The notes beneath the pieces were generated by a model that was given only the letters and a program-made list of their open reading frames with translations, was not told where the DNA came from and made no database searches. A stretch of 64,000 bases of DNA from Bacteroidota bacterium (GTDB lineage: Bacteria; Bacteroidota; Bacteroidia; Sphingobacteriales; Sphingobacteriaceae), in the NCBI GenBank assembly GCA_023450085.1, contig JAEXHI010000031.1, forward strand, positions 1 to 64,000, written 5' to 3'. The position numbers were made by a program, and so were the translations under genes. Below, one piece after another: positions 43,031-51,912 of this stretch. Position 1 is the first letter of the stretch. Every line of letters starts with the position of its first letter.

Positions 43031-43771
43031 TTAGTTAAGTTGTTCACTAATTTTGCCAAAGCGACGTTCGCGTTTTTGGTAATTTACAATGGCTTCATAA
43101 AGATGTTCTCTTCTGAAATCTGGCCATAGTGTTTCGGTAAAATACAATTCGGTGTAAGCCATTTGCCACAAAAGATAATTGCTGATACGGTGCTCTCCAC
43201 TGGTGCGGATCATCAGCTCAGGATCAGGAATATTTGCGGTGGTAAGTTTAGAGGCAAAAAGTTGTTCATCAATTTGATCAATGCTAATTTGACCCTCTTT
43301 TACTTGTTCGGCTATTTTTCTTGCGGCTTCTACAATTTCCCATTTTGCACTGTAGCTTAATGCTAAAGTTAAAGTACATTTTGTATTGTCCTTGGTCTTG
43401 TTCATAGCATCCGCCAAATCATCAATACATTTTTGAGGCAGTGATTTTAAATCACCTATTGCATTTAGTCTGATGTTATTTCTATTAAGTGTTTCTGCTT
43501 CTTGGTTAATGGTAGAAATCAGCAATTCCATTAAGGCATTTACTTCGTCAATTGGACGGTTCCAATTTTCTGTTGAAAAAGCATAAACAGTAAGATACTT
43601 CACGCCTATCTCTACACAACCTTCCACAATGTCTTTTACAGAAAGCACTCCGCTCTCATGACCAAAAACCCTAAACTTCCCCTGGTTTTTTGCCCAACGA
43701 CCATTGCCATCCATAATGATAGCAATATGCTCAGGCAAGCGATTAATATCTATTTGATCTTTAAAATTCAT
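43031..43771 (-). CDS. uppS: Isoprenyl (undecaprenyl) diphosphate synthase
   Basis: 246 residues of the cis-prenyltransferase family. Makes the C55 lipid carrier for cell-wall precursors. IAIIMDGNGRWAKNQG holds the catalytic Asp21. GHESGVLSVKDIVEGC, YAFSTENWNRP and the C-terminal DPELMIRTSGEHRISNYLLW (substrate-binding Arg residues) are intact. It lies 24 bp after the DUF6089 gene and 63 bp before bamA on the same strand. Confidence 0.96.
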   Translation of the reverse strand: MNFKDQIDINRLPEHIAIIMDGNGRWAKNQGKFRVFGHESGVLSVKDIVEGCVEIGVKYLTVYAFSTENWNRPIDEVNALMELLISTINQEAETLNRNNIRLNAIGDLKSLPQKCIDDLADAMNKTKDNTKCTLTLALSYSAKWEIVEAARKIAEQVKEGQISIDQIDEQLFASKLTTANIPDPELMIRTSGEHRISNYLLWQMAYTELYFTETLWPDFRREHLYEAIVNYQKRERRFGKISEQLN

Positions 43772-43795
43772 TTACTGTTTTAGAGGGCGTTAGGT

Positions 43796-44626
43796 TTAAA
43801 AACACTTTTGGCTCACAAAGGTATAAGTTATGCCAATACCTACAAACATATAAGTATCTCTTTTTCTAAAATCTCCACGTTGCGTGTTGGGCACTCCGAT
43901 ATAATTTCCGGTAACTTCCCCTGAGCGATCTGATAAAATTTGTTGCATTTGGCGGATTGTGGGATCGCTAGACAATTTGCTCGCATCTGGATATAGTCCA
44001 CTAACGTCATCTAAATAATCGGTATAAGCATTCCTATAGCCAATATTACTCATCAAACTCCATCTTTCTCCAATCCTATATTTCACCCCTAAACCAAATG
44101 GAATACTCAATGCGTAAGTTTTATAAACTTCTCCTTCTGTATAGTAAGAAGCCAAATCATATTTTTTCCCTTGATAAACTGTTTTTGGATTAAAGATCAC
44201 CCCTCCTATACCCGTAAAAAGGTAAGGTGAAAATTTAGAGAAACCTCCGCCCGCAAAATAATCAAAGAAATTAAAGTCGACCATTAAACTAATTTCATGT
44301 AGGTTATTACTGAAACTGAGGTTACGTGTCCTAAAGCTTTCATTAGGTGATTTAGCATCATCGGCTTTGATTTTACCAAAATTATAGTTCAAGGAAAGTG
44401 CCCAGTTGGGATCAAAATTAATTTTAGCAAAGCCTCCAAAGGAAAGGCCACTAATTTTTAAAGGTTGCGTAGGATTTAGATCGCCCATATAGCCTGCACC
44501 GCCTGCTTGGGCACCAATTTCCCAAACTTGGGCCTTAGCCCTAGGAGCGTTAAGGGCAAAAAGCGTACTTAAAACAATGACTAATAACGTCTGTTTATAC
44601 CTCATCCTAGTAATTACGGGTGTCAA
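43796..44626 (-). CDS. DUF6089 outer-membrane beta-barrel-like protein
   Basis: 276 residues. A hydrophobic signal sequence (about 8-33, ending AKAQ) is followed by VWEIGAQAGGAGYMGDLNPT and alternating amphipathic strands ending in GITYTFVSQKCF, typical of small outer-membrane barrels annotated DUF6089. It overlaps the nadK stop by 20 nt at its start, so the two are translationally linked, and it belongs to the uppS-bamA cluster. Role not known; probably an envelope protein. Confidence 0.83.
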   Translation of the reverse strand: MTPVITRMRYKQTLLVIVLSTLFALNAPRAKAQVWEIGAQAGGAGYMGDLNPTQPLKISGLSFGGFAKINFDPNWALSLNYNFGKIKADDAKSPNESFRTRNLSFSNNLHEISLMVDFNFFDYFAGGGFSKFSPYLFTGIGGVIFNPKTVYQGKKYDLASYYTEGEVYKTYALSIPFGLGVKYRIGERWSLMSNIGYRNAYTDYLDDVSGLYPDASKLSSDPTIRQMQQILSDRSGEVTGNYIGVPNTQRGDFRKRDTYMFVGIGITYTFVSQKCF

Positions 44627-45488
44627 TACCCCAAAGCAATTTATTCCTTAACGTAGTTAAAAACGTTTCATTGTTAAGGCGGATAAGATTTATATTAAAT
44701 TTTGCTTTGTTGATATTAATTTTCACGCTCCGATCTACCGTTTCAGTTCTCGAATCACAAGTAAGCAGGAACTTGGTACTTCTTGCCTCTACTTCAAAAG
44801 TAAGCTCCACATTATCAGGAACAATGATTGGCCTTACATTTAAATTGTGTGGTGCTACAGGGGTAATGACAAAATTTTGAGCACTTGGCAAAATAATAGG
44901 TCCACCGCAACTTAACGAATAAGCCGTTGATCCTGTTGGTGTAGCGATGATCAAACCATCGGCCCAGTAGGAGTTCACAAACTCTCCATTCATATAGGCA
45001 TGGATAATCATCATTGCAGAATCGTCTCTACGATGTATCGTGATGTCGTTCAGGGCAAAATTTTCATCATTAAACAGGCCCGTTTGAGACTCTAAATTAA
45101 GCAGACTACGCTTGTCAATGGTATATTCGCCATTTATCAAAGCTTTAATCGCGCCATCAATTTCGGATTTATTGATACTTGCCAAAAATCCCAAGCGACC
45201 AAAATTAATCCCTATCACGGGAATTTGGGAATCTCTTACAAAGGAAAGTGTATCCAAAAGTGTTCCGTCACCACCTAAGCTTATTAGGATATCAGCTCGA
45301 TTCACCAATTCTTTATGTCCTGAAAAAGTGGCAAGGTTATCGGGCAATACCAATTTGTTCTTTATAAAATCAAAGAATTTTTGATAAACCGTAATTTCAA
45401 TTTGATTGGCAACTAGTGCATCAAATACCTCTTGTACAAAAGGTAATACGCTATCGTTAAAATCTCTACCGTATAAGGCTATTTTCAT
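44607..45488 (-). CDS. nadK: NAD kinase
   Basis: 293 residues. Phosphorylates NAD to NADP. The signature GGDGTLLDT (residues 72-80), the NDITIHRRDD region and the GLIIATPTGSTAYSLSCGGP motif (key: GSTAYSLSCGGP) are intact. It lies 7 bp after the CBS-domain gene and overlaps the DUF6089 gene by 20 nt. Housekeeping gene embedded in the envelope cluster, as usual in Bacteroidota. Confidence 0.96.
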   Translation of the reverse strand: MKIALYGRDFNDSVLPFVQEVFDALVANQIEITVYQKFFDFIKNKLVLPDNLATFSGHKELVNRADILISLGGDGTLLDTLSFVRDSQIPVIGINFGRLGFLASINKSEIDGAIKALINGEYTIDKRSLLNLESQTGLFNDENFALNDITIHRRDDSAMMIIHAYMNGEFVNSYWADGLIIATPTGSTAYSLSCGGPIILPSAQNFVITPVAPHNLNVRPIIVPDNVELTFEVEARSTKFLLTCDSRTETVDRSVKININKAKFNINLIRLNNETFLTTLRNKLLWGIDTRNY

Positions 45489-45495
45489 GCAAGGA

Positions 45496-46158
45496 TTATA
45501 CGTTTAAATAGTTCATGAATGAATCAAATCTATCCATTGAATCATCATCATGACTACTATTGTTAAATACTGCTTTAACTTCATAATCGTAGCGCTCAAA
45601 AGCGGCCACTATTGCAGAAATTTCTGTTTTATTAATTTTCAAGGTCACTTCTAATCGTGTAGAATCGGGGAAGGAGCTGATATATGAAGAAAGTATTTGT
45701 GCATTATCTGCCTCAACTATTTGCGCCATGTGGGCCAACGAGTTATTTCTATTACTTATAGAAAGTACAATAATACCTCCTGGCTCACTTACCGAATAAA
45801 GGTTAGCCGTAAAGTTCAATAGATTATTAATGGATATAATTCCCAAATAATTCTTTTGCTGATCCAGCACTGGCACTACCGAAAGCTGCAATTCGCTAAA
45901 CAACCTAATCACATCGTAAATATGGGCGTTCTCGAAAGTGAACGTATTCAGCAGTTTTACCGGCAAAGCTCCTATGGCAATTTCCATGTCCCTAGCTTCC
46001 ATCAACTCTTCTTCGGAAACAAGGCCCAGGTATTGAATTTCGTTAACAATGGGCAAATGGTACAGTTTAAACTCATTCATACGCTCCAAAGCCTTCCGAA
46101 CGGTATCAGAAGTGCGCAATGGCGGTATAACGTTTGATATGAGTTCTCCTGCAAGCAT
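45496..46158 (-). CDS. CBS-domain protein
   Basis: 220 residues. Two N-terminal CBS motifs (about 1-60 and 75-125; VRKALERMNEFKLYHLPIV and VIRLFSELQLSVVPVLD) form a Bateman module that usually binds adenosyl nucleotides. The C-terminal half (GGIIVLSISNRNNSLAHMA, ending in SHDDDS...) looks ACT-like. Probably a small cytosolic energy or nucleotide sensor. It lies between an alpha/beta hydrolase gene (5 bp) and nadK (7 bp), a conserved order in the phylum as far as I recall. Confidence 0.85.
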   Translation of the reverse strand: MLAGELISNVIPPLRTSDTVRKALERMNEFKLYHLPIVNEIQYLGLVSEEELMEARDMEIAIGALPVKLLNTFTFENAHIYDVIRLFSELQLSVVPVLDQQKNYLGIISINNLLNFTANLYSVSEPGGIIVLSISNRNNSLAHMAQIVEADNAQILSSYISSFPDSTRLEVTLKINKTEISAIVAAFERYDYEVKAVFNNSSHDDDSMDRFDSFMNYLNV

Positions 46159-46163
46159 ATAAT

Positions 46164-46928
46164 TTACTTAAGCAAAATTCTGTCCAAAAATTTTTCTAAG
46201 TGATCGTTAAATATCACCGGCTGCTCCATCATAGGAGCGTGACCACATTTATCCACCCAATTCAACTCTGAATTAGGCAATAGTTCATGAAATTCTTCCG
46301 CTACTTCTGGAGGGGTCACTTTATCTTGTTTTCCCCATATTAAAGATACCGGAATAGTAATTTTTTTCAATTCTTTGGCCATGTTGTGCCTAATGGCCGA
46401 TTTGGCAAGGGCTAAAATCCTGATCACACGTGAACGATCATTAACCGTTTGGAATACTTCATCTACCAATTCCTTGGTTGCCGTTGCCGGATCATAAAAA
46501 GTAAATTCCACTTTTTCTTTGATGAAATCGTAACTCTCTCTTCTAGGGAATGAGCCACCAAAAGCATTTTCGTACAAACCTGAACTTCCTGTAAGCACCA
46601 ATGCTTTTACAAATTCCTGATGGGCAACGGTAAATACCAAACCCACATGACCACCTAAAGAATTTCCTACTAAAACCACTTGGTCTAATTTCTTGAACTT
46701 AAGGAAGCGGTGCAGATATTTAGATAAGCTTTTTACTCCTAAAGTTAAAATAGGCAGTTCGTAAATAGGCAAAATAGGAACAAGGACACGATAGTTCGAT
46801 TTGAATTTTTCCACGGTATGCTCCCAATTGCTTAGCTCACCCATTAAACCATGAAGCAATACTAAAGGTTCTCCCTCTCCAACCTCGATAAATTTAAATC
46901 CCTCTTGTTCAATTACTTCGTAATTCAT
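46164..46928 (-). CDS. Alpha/beta hydrolase
   Basis: 254 residues with a complete alpha/beta-hydrolase core: oxyanion segment LVLLHGLMGELSNW, nucleophile elbow VGNSLGGH (Ser), acid in WGKQDKVTP and catalytic His in CGHAPMMEQP. No signal peptide. Substrate unknown. It is the first gene of the minus-strand run leading into the CBS, nadK and uppS genes; the CBS start is 5 bp from its stop. Confidence 0.88.
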   Translation of the reverse strand: MNYEVIEQEGFKFIEVGEGEPLVLLHGLMGELSNWEHTVEKFKSNYRVLVPILPIYELPILTLGVKSLSKYLHRFLKFKKLDQVVLVGNSLGGHVGLVFTVAHQEFVKALVLTGSSGLYENAFGGSFPRRESYDFIKEKVEFTFYDPATATKELVDEVFQTVNDRSRVIRILALAKSAIRHNMAKELKKITIPVSLIWGKQDKVTPPEVAEEFHELLPNSELNWVDKCGHAPMMEQPVIFNDHLEKFLDRILLK

Positions 46929-47044
46929 AAATATTATTATGTATGGTCTTGGTATATGCCACTAAGTTAATAGAGTAAATGTAATTAATGAGAATTAAAA
47001 TCACATTTTAACATTTACAATGTTTAATCGTTGTTTCTAAAGGA

Positions 47045-47491
47045 TTAGGAAAGCTGGCTTTTTACCACTTCGCCTATTAATTTACCTTCAGCTTTTCCAG
47101 CCAGTTCTTTATTGGCCAGACCCATTACCTTACCCATTTCTTTAATAGAAGTAGCTCCAGTTTCGGCAATTATTTTGGAGATAATCAACTCTATCTCTGA
47201 CCTTTCCAGCTGTTTTGGCAAGAATTGAGAAATCACCTCGATCTCTTCTTGCTCCACTTGGTAAAGGTCATCTCTACCTTGTGCTTGATAAATATCAGCT
47301 GATTCTTTACGTTGCTTAACCAGCTTTTGTAAAATTTTTATTTCAGCTTCTTCATTAATCTCTTCTGTTTGGCCTTTTTCTGTCTTTGCCAATAGCAAAG
47401 CAGATTTTATCGCTCTCAGACCTCTCAATTTTACTTGATCTTTAGCCAACATGGCCTGTTTTATTTCTTGATCTATGTTTGTTGATATCAT
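47045..47491 (-). CDS. GatB/YqeY-domain protein
   Basis: 148 residues from the ATG at 47491; a TTG two codons upstream is possible but unlikely. A YqeY-like fold: IDQEIKQAMLAKDQVKLRGLRAIKSALL at the N-terminus (described by LRGLRAIKSALL) and the GatB tail-like domain GATSIKEMGKVMGLANKELAGKAEGKL (core MGKVMGLANKELAGKA). The tail of GatB binds tRNA; free YqeY proteins may do so too, but the role is not proven. It stands alone between short TTAACTGG-type repeats. Confidence 0.87.
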   Translation of the reverse strand: MISTNIDQEIKQAMLAKDQVKLRGLRAIKSALLLAKTEKGQTEEINEEAEIKILQKLVKQRKESADIYQAQGRDDLYQVEQEEIEVISQFLPKQLERSEIELIISKIIAETGATSIKEMGKVMGLANKELAGKAEGKLIGEVVKSQLS

Positions 47492-47602
47492 GTTCAAATG
47501 GGTTAACTGTTTATTTGTTTAACTGGTTAATTGTTTTGTTGGTAAATCTGTAGTCGTTCAGTATCAATTAACCAAACCAACGATTTAAACGATTAAACAA
47601 TC

Positions 47603-48361
47603 CTAGTCTCTTTTTACTATTGTTCCTGTGGCTTGGGCGGTTGGCATAATCAACATATCGTTAATGTTAACATGAGCTGGCCTACTTACCACATACCAAA
47701 TAGCATCCGCAATATCTTGGGCGATTAAAGGTTCTAGCCCATCATATACTTTCTTAGCTCGGTTTTCATCTCCCTTAAAGCGCACAATCGAAAATTCTGT
47801 TTCTACCATGCCAGGGTTAATTTCCGTTACCTTAATGCCATGTGGCAAAAGATCAATACGCATCCCTTTACTTAACGCATCCACGGCATGTTTACTAGCA
47901 CAGTACACATTTCCATTGGGATAAACTTCTTTTCCAGCAATAGAACCGATATTGATAATATGTCCTTGTTTTCTTTCTACCATCCATCCTGACACTACCT
48001 TGGTTACATATAGTAAACCTTTAACGTTGGTATCAATCATGGTGTCCCAATCATCTGTATCACCTTTATCAATAGGATCCAATCCTTGACTTAGACCGGC
48101 ATTATTTACTAACACGTCTACATTTTTCCATTCATTAGGCAAGGTGTTAAGCACGTAGTTGACATTTTCCTTATCTCTTACGTCAGCAATAAGCTTTTTA
48201 ATTTTAACCCCATACTTTTCATGGAGTTGCTGCATCTGAGTGTCTAAGAGATTCTCTCTTCTGGCAACGAGAATTAAATCATAACCTTGTGCGGCAAAAG
48301 TATCAGCACAGGCAGCGCCAATGCCAGATGTTGCCCCAGTAATTAATGCTATTTTGGCCAT
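47603..48361 (-). CDS. Short-chain dehydrogenase/reductase
   Basis: 252 residues from the ATG at 48361 (MAKIALITGATSGIGAACA). The longer open frame adds 19 residues that overlap porT and lie upstream of a TAACTTTG box (48383-48390). Classical SDR features are TGATSGIG for NADP binding, the NNAG motif, and the catalytic Ser with YCASK (Tyr/Lys). It resembles YdfG-type NADP-dependent 3-hydroxy acid/serine dehydrogenases; the substrate is uncertain. Confidence 0.9.
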   Translation of the reverse strand: MAKIALITGATSGIGAACADTFAAQGYDLILVARRENLLDTQMQQLHEKYGVKIKKLIADVRDKENVNYVLNTLPNEWKNVDVLVNNAGLSQGLDPIDKGDTDDWDTMIDTNVKGLLYVTKVVSGWMVERKQGHIINIGSIAGKEVYPNGNVYCASKHAVDALSKGMRIDLLPHGIKVTEINPGMVETEFSIVRFKGDENRAKKVYDGLEPLIAQDIADAIWYVVSRPAHVNINDMLIMPTAQATGTIVKRD

Positions 48362-48382
48362 CTGTTTTTGTTGGATTTTGCA

Positions 48383-48390
48383 CAAAGTTA
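48383..48390 (-). promoter_or_regulatory. -7 promoter element for the SDR gene
   Basis: TAACTTTG on the minus strand, 21 nt before the SDR ATG at 48361 and just past the porT stop, so the SDR has its own promoter. Confidence 0.45.
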
Positions 48391-48410
48391 TGCTTTTTAT
48401 TAAAAGCGCT

Positions 48411-49145
48411 TTACTCAAAAAACAAGCTGAAAGTAAAATTTCGCAAAATTGCCCGGTCTATTGGGGTATCATAAGGGTGTCCTTCTCTTTTAGTGACATC
48501 CCTAAAAGAATGGCTCACTTTAATTTCCGGAGACATTTTAAAATATTCGAAATAGAGATCGAAACCTATAGCCGCCTCGTAAGAAGAATATTTCCCGATG
48601 TTTTTTAACATGCGTTCTTTCCAAGCAAAGCCGTCATCCTTTGGCTTTTTACCTGCTCCCAAATCCATCGAATATTTGAGACCTAAAAGCACATATGCTC
48701 TAAAATCCCTGCGTCTTTCTGATTTCAACTTGATACCTAAAGGTAAATCCACGATTACAGGGCTTACTTTCTGTTCTTTCACCTCACCATCGCTGAAATG
48801 ATAGTTCACTAATTTATCTGCGAATACCAAACTAGGTGTGCTTCGTAAATCAACATTAGGGTGAAGTTTATAATTTACTACGAAACCAATTCCAAAGCCT
48901 ACCGATGGCTTAGACTCAATTCTAGTAAGTGGCGGCGTTACGGGACCTAGAGGTCCTTCTTGTGGATCAGTGTTGATGAATGGATCTCGCCAATTAGGTT
49001 TGTTGATGATTTTATATTCAGAAAGCACATATTGGAAACTGAAACCCCAGTTGAAATCCTGTTGATCGATACCCCCACCCCAATTTTGGGCGTTGGCTAC
49101 CTTGGCAGACAGGAAACATAAGAGAATCAATAAAGGTTTCTTCAT
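48411..49145 (-). CDS. porT: PorT-family outer-membrane protein (type IX secretion)
   Basis: 244 residues. The signal peptide (1-19, ending ANAQ) precedes an eight-stranded-barrel-like protein, with FNWGFSFQYVLSEYKI near the start and NFTFSLFFE as the closing strand with terminal aromatic residues. PorT/SprT is required for the type IX secretion machine that exports proteins with T9SS C-terminal domains, several of which are encoded in this window. It overlaps ubiE by 4 nt, the ubiE-porT pairing known from Bacteroidota. Confidence 0.85.
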   Translation of the reverse strand: MKKPLLILLCFLSAKVANAQNWGGGIDQQDFNWGFSFQYVLSEYKIINKPNWRDPFINTDPQEGPLGPVTPPLTRIESKPSVGFGIGFVVNYKLHPNVDLRSTPSLVFADKLVNYHFSDGEVKEQKVSPVIVDLPLGIKLKSERRRDFRAYVLLGLKYSMDLGAGKKPKDDGFAWKERMLKNIGKYSSYEAAIGFDLYFEYFKMSPEIKVSHSFRDVTKREGHPYDTPIDRAILRNFTFSLFFE

Positions 49146-49870
49146 TTAACACCTGTATAAATGGCACTAATACCAAACGTTAATGAACGGTGTTTGGTAT
49201 GTTGGTAGCCAACTTTTTCCATCAAAGCGGTAAAGTCTCTTCCATCGGGGAAGGCTTGCACCGACTCTTCCAAATAGGCATAGGCTTTTTTATCTTTCGA
49301 AAACAAGCCACCAAAAAACGGGGTAGCATACTTAAAATAGAAGTGATAAAGTTGTTTTATAGGGAACACTCTAGGCTTAGAGAACTCCAACACAACTACT
49401 TTTCCTCCTGGTTTAAGCACACGGAACATATCTGCCAAACCTTTTTCAAGGTTCTCATAATTACGTACACCAAAGGCTACCGTAATGGCATCAAAGGTAT
49501 CATCTTCAAAATGAAGTCCTTCCGAATCCCCTTTTTGCACTGAAAAAATGTGTCCTAAATTTCTCTCTGCAATTTTCTTCTTCGCTACTTCCAGCATTCC
49601 CTCAGAAATATCTACGCCGATAATTTGTTGCGGCTTTAAAATCTTGATAGATTCGAATGCAAAGTCTCCAGTTCCAGTAGCAACATCCAATATTTTTTGA
49701 GGTTTGGAAGACAACAGTTCTTTAATGGCCTTTTTACGCCAAATGATGTCAATCCCTAAAGACAAAAAGTGATTAAGGAAATCGTAAGTACCGGAAATAT
49801 TATTGAACATGCTGGCCACCTGCTCTTTTTTAGTTTCGGTGCCAGAATATGGAGTGATTTGTGGATTCAT
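49142..49870 (-). CDS. ubiE: Demethylmenaquinone methyltransferase (UbiE/MenG)
   Basis: 242 residues from the ATG at 49870. The upstream TTG in the longer frame lies inside the promoter box. SAM-dependent C-methyltransferase completing menaquinone. The motifs VASMFNNISGTYDFLNHFLS (core FNNISGTYDFLNH), LDVATGTGDFAFE (SAM site), GVDISEGML and FGVRNYENLEKGLADMFRVL (core FGVRNYEN) are typical. Translationally coupled to porT by a 4-nt overlap. Confidence 0.94.
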   Translation of the reverse strand: MNPQITPYSGTETKKEQVASMFNNISGTYDFLNHFLSLGIDIIWRKKAIKELLSSKPQKILDVATGTGDFAFESIKILKPQQIIGVDISEGMLEVAKKKIAERNLGHIFSVQKGDSEGLHFEDDTFDAITVAFGVRNYENLEKGLADMFRVLKPGGKVVVLEFSKPRVFPIKQLYHFYFKYATPFFGGLFSKDKKAYAYLEESVQAFPDGRDFTALMEKVGYQHTKHRSLTFGISAIYTGVK

Positions 49871-49879
49871 ATGCGACTT

Positions 49880-49887
49880 CAAAGATA
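49880..49887 (-). promoter_or_regulatory. -7 promoter element for ubiE-porT
   Basis: TATCTTTG on the minus strand, 9 nt upstream of the ubiE ATG at 49870. Confidence 0.45.
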
Positions 49888-50017
49888 GGGTTAATTGCTG
49901 AATTGTTAAACGTTTTAATTGTTGGTTAATTGATTAACTGTAGAAACTGGTTAGCTGTATTTGGTGTAATTTGATGGATAATTAACTGGTCCGTTAACCA
50001 ATCGGGACAAAAATGCC

Positions 50018-50025
50018 TACCTTTG
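50018..50025 (+). promoter_or_regulatory. -7 promoter element for engB
   Basis: TACCTTTG ends 4 nt before the engB ATG at 50030; identical octamer and spacing to pyrC. Confidence 0.55.
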
Positions 50026-50029
50026 CAAC

Positions 50030-50674
50030 ATGATTATTAAATCGGCAACCTTTGTAGTTAGTAACACCAAGGTATCGGCTTTGCCCTTACCAGACATGCC
50101 TGAATATGCATTTATAGGTCGTTCTAACGTTGGAAAATCGTCATTGATCAACATGTTGGTAAACCAGCAAGGCTTGGCAAAAACCTCTCAAAAACCGGGA
50201 AAAACACAATTAATTAACCATTTTTTGGTTAACGAGAAATGGTACATCGTTGATTTACCCGGTTACGGCTATGCTAAGGTTTCAAAAACCAGCAGAGAGA
50301 AATGGGAGAAATTTATTAGGGCTTACCTTACTAAAAGAGAAAACCTACAATGTGTATTTGTTTTGATCGATAGCCGTTTGGAGCCTCAAAAAATTGATTT
50401 GGAATTTTGCTCTTGGTTGGGCGAATGCCAAATTCCTTTTGCATTGGTGTACACTAAAGCAGATAAACAATCTGGGCCTAAAACCGACCAAAATGTTGCT
50501 AAGTTTAACAAAACTTTATTAGGCTGGTTTGAGGAAGTACCACCATTTTTCATCACCTCATCGGAGAAAGGACAAGGCAGAGAAAAACTATTGCAATTTG
50601 TTCAAGAGGTAAACGAAGATTTTGTAAAACCAATTATTGACCCTCAATTTTATTCTGCCAGCAAATCAGAGTAG
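50030..50674 (+). CDS. engB: Ribosome biogenesis GTPase EngB/YsxC
   Basis: 214 residues. A small GTPase needed for large-subunit assembly. G1 is GRSNVGKSS (30-38), G2 around KTSQKPGKTQ, G3 is DLPGYGYAK, and G4 is TKADK. The size matches the family. A TAnnTTTG box 4 nt before the ATG suggests a leaderless mRNA. It lies 19 bp upstream of the ubiA-like gene on the same strand. Confidence 0.95.
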   Translation: MIIKSATFVVSNTKVSALPLPDMPEYAFIGRSNVGKSSLINMLVNQQGLAKTSQKPGKTQLINHFLVNEKWYIVDLPGYGYAKVSKTSREKWEKFIRAYLTKRENLQCVFVLIDSRLEPQKIDLEFCSWLGECQIPFALVYTKADKQSGPKTDQNVAKFNKTLLGWFEEVPPFFITSSEKGQGREKLLQFVQEVNEDFVKPIIDPQFYSASKSE

Positions 50675-50693
50675 TCTGTCTTTTTATACGTAA

Positions 50694-51551
50694 ATGAAGA
50701 AATTTTTCTCTTTAGTTTTATTTGCCCACTCCATATTTGCAATGCCTTTTGCCTTTATTGGATTTTTTTTGGGTGTAATCACTACCGCTAATCCTTTTAA
50801 CTGGTATTTATTACTGGCCGTAGTTCTTTGCATGGTATTTGCCCGTAATGCCGCAATGGCTTTTAACAGGTATTTAGACCGTGATATTGATGCGAAAAAT
50901 CCTCGTACGGTTATGAGAGATATTCCTTCTGGGAAAATTTCGGCTAAGGAGGCCCTTATTTTTGTGATTGTTAACTGTGTGCTTTTTATCGCCACCACTT
51001 ATTTAATCAATCCACTTTGTTTTTACTTATCTCCCATTGCCATTTTTGTGGTATTATTTTATAGCTACACCAAACGTTTCACCGCCTTATGCCACTTGGT
51101 TTTAGGTCTTGGGTTAGGTTTGGCTCCAATAGGTGCTTATATCGCAGTTACTGGTCAATTTAACATTGTACCTGTTTTATATTCATTTGCAGTACTATTT
51201 TGGGTAAGCGGTTTCGATATTATTTATGCCCTACAGGATGAAGATTTTGACCGTTCTGAAAAACTACATTCCATTCCTTCGGCTCTTGGTCGAAAAAATG
51301 CGCTAAGGCTTTCTTCATTCTTACATGTATTATCGGCAGCTTGCGTTATAGCCCCAATTTATTTTATGGATTTTGGCTGGCCTTATTATGCTGGAGTACT
51401 ATTTTTCTGTACCATGCTCATTTATCAGCACCGCTTGGTTAAGCCTAACGACATCAGTAAAGTGGATAGGGCTTTTGCCACGACCAATGGTTATGCATCT
51501 GTTGTTTTTGCCATTTGCTTTTTGGTAGATGCTTATTTGAGAACCAGATAG
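50694..51551 (+). CDS. UbiA-family prenyltransferase
   Basis: 285 residues with about nine membrane helices. The first Asp-rich motif is NRYLDRDID (58-66) and the second lies in ALQDEDFDRSEKLHSIP. This is the pattern of putative 4-hydroxybenzoate polyprenyltransferases. Bacteroidota make menaquinone, so the true acceptor may be a menaquinone-pathway or other aromatic acid. No partner genes decide this, although ubiE lies divergently 0.8 kb away. Confidence 0.87.
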   Translation: MKKFFSLVLFAHSIFAMPFAFIGFFLGVITTANPFNWYLLLAVVLCMVFARNAAMAFNRYLDRDIDAKNPRTVMRDIPSGKISAKEALIFVIVNCVLFIATTYLINPLCFYLSPIAIFVVLFYSYTKRFTALCHLVLGLGLGLAPIGAYIAVTGQFNIVPVLYSFAVLFWVSGFDIIYALQDEDFDRSEKLHSIPSALGRKNALRLSSFLHVLSAACVIAPIYFMDFGWPYYAGVLFFCTMLIYQHRLVKPNDISKVDRAFATTNGYASVVFAICFLVDAYLRTR

Positions 51552-51912
51552 TTTTATAATGATTAATGGTAAGGATCAATGGTTAATTTAGCGTTGATTT
51601 AGCGGGTTATGCCGCAGATTGAAGGAGAAATTACAATCCCTAACCCCTCGCTCCTAGCCACTAATTCTTAGCTCCCAACACATCCCGCTGATTTAGCAGA
51701 TTTAGACCGCTGATTGAAGGAGAATTACTTGCAAAGTTTGCGAACTAATACCTAATTACTAACTACTAGCCACTAGCTCCTAAACAGTTCGCAATACCCC
51801 GCTGATTTAGCAGATTTCAAACCGCAGATCGAAGGAGATTTCACCTACCAAAAAGGTCACTAACCACTAGCCACTAATTACTAGCTCCTAATTCCTACCC
51901 CCTAGTCACTAC
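51552..51912. repeat. Degenerate tandem repeats, gene-free
   Basis: 361 bp between convergent genes. Three irregular units start at about 51591, 51685 and 51799 (spacings 94 and 114 bp). Each has CCGCTGATTTAGCAGATTT, then CCGC(A/T)GATTGAAGGAGA, then a CTAGCCACTAGCTCCTAA-rich stretch. No ORF, no strong terminator and no regular spacer structure as in CRISPR. Confidence 0.65.

Noticed and set aside
47498..47602. TTAACTGG/TTAATTG-rich spacers here and at 49900-50000 as possible operators
   Set aside because: They look like low-complexity spacer repeats with no symmetric operator shape and no shared function of the adjacent genes.
51591..51900. Possible CRISPR array
   Set aside because: Repeat blocks are degenerate, unit lengths vary, there are only three units, no unique spacers of equal length, and no cas genes nearby.
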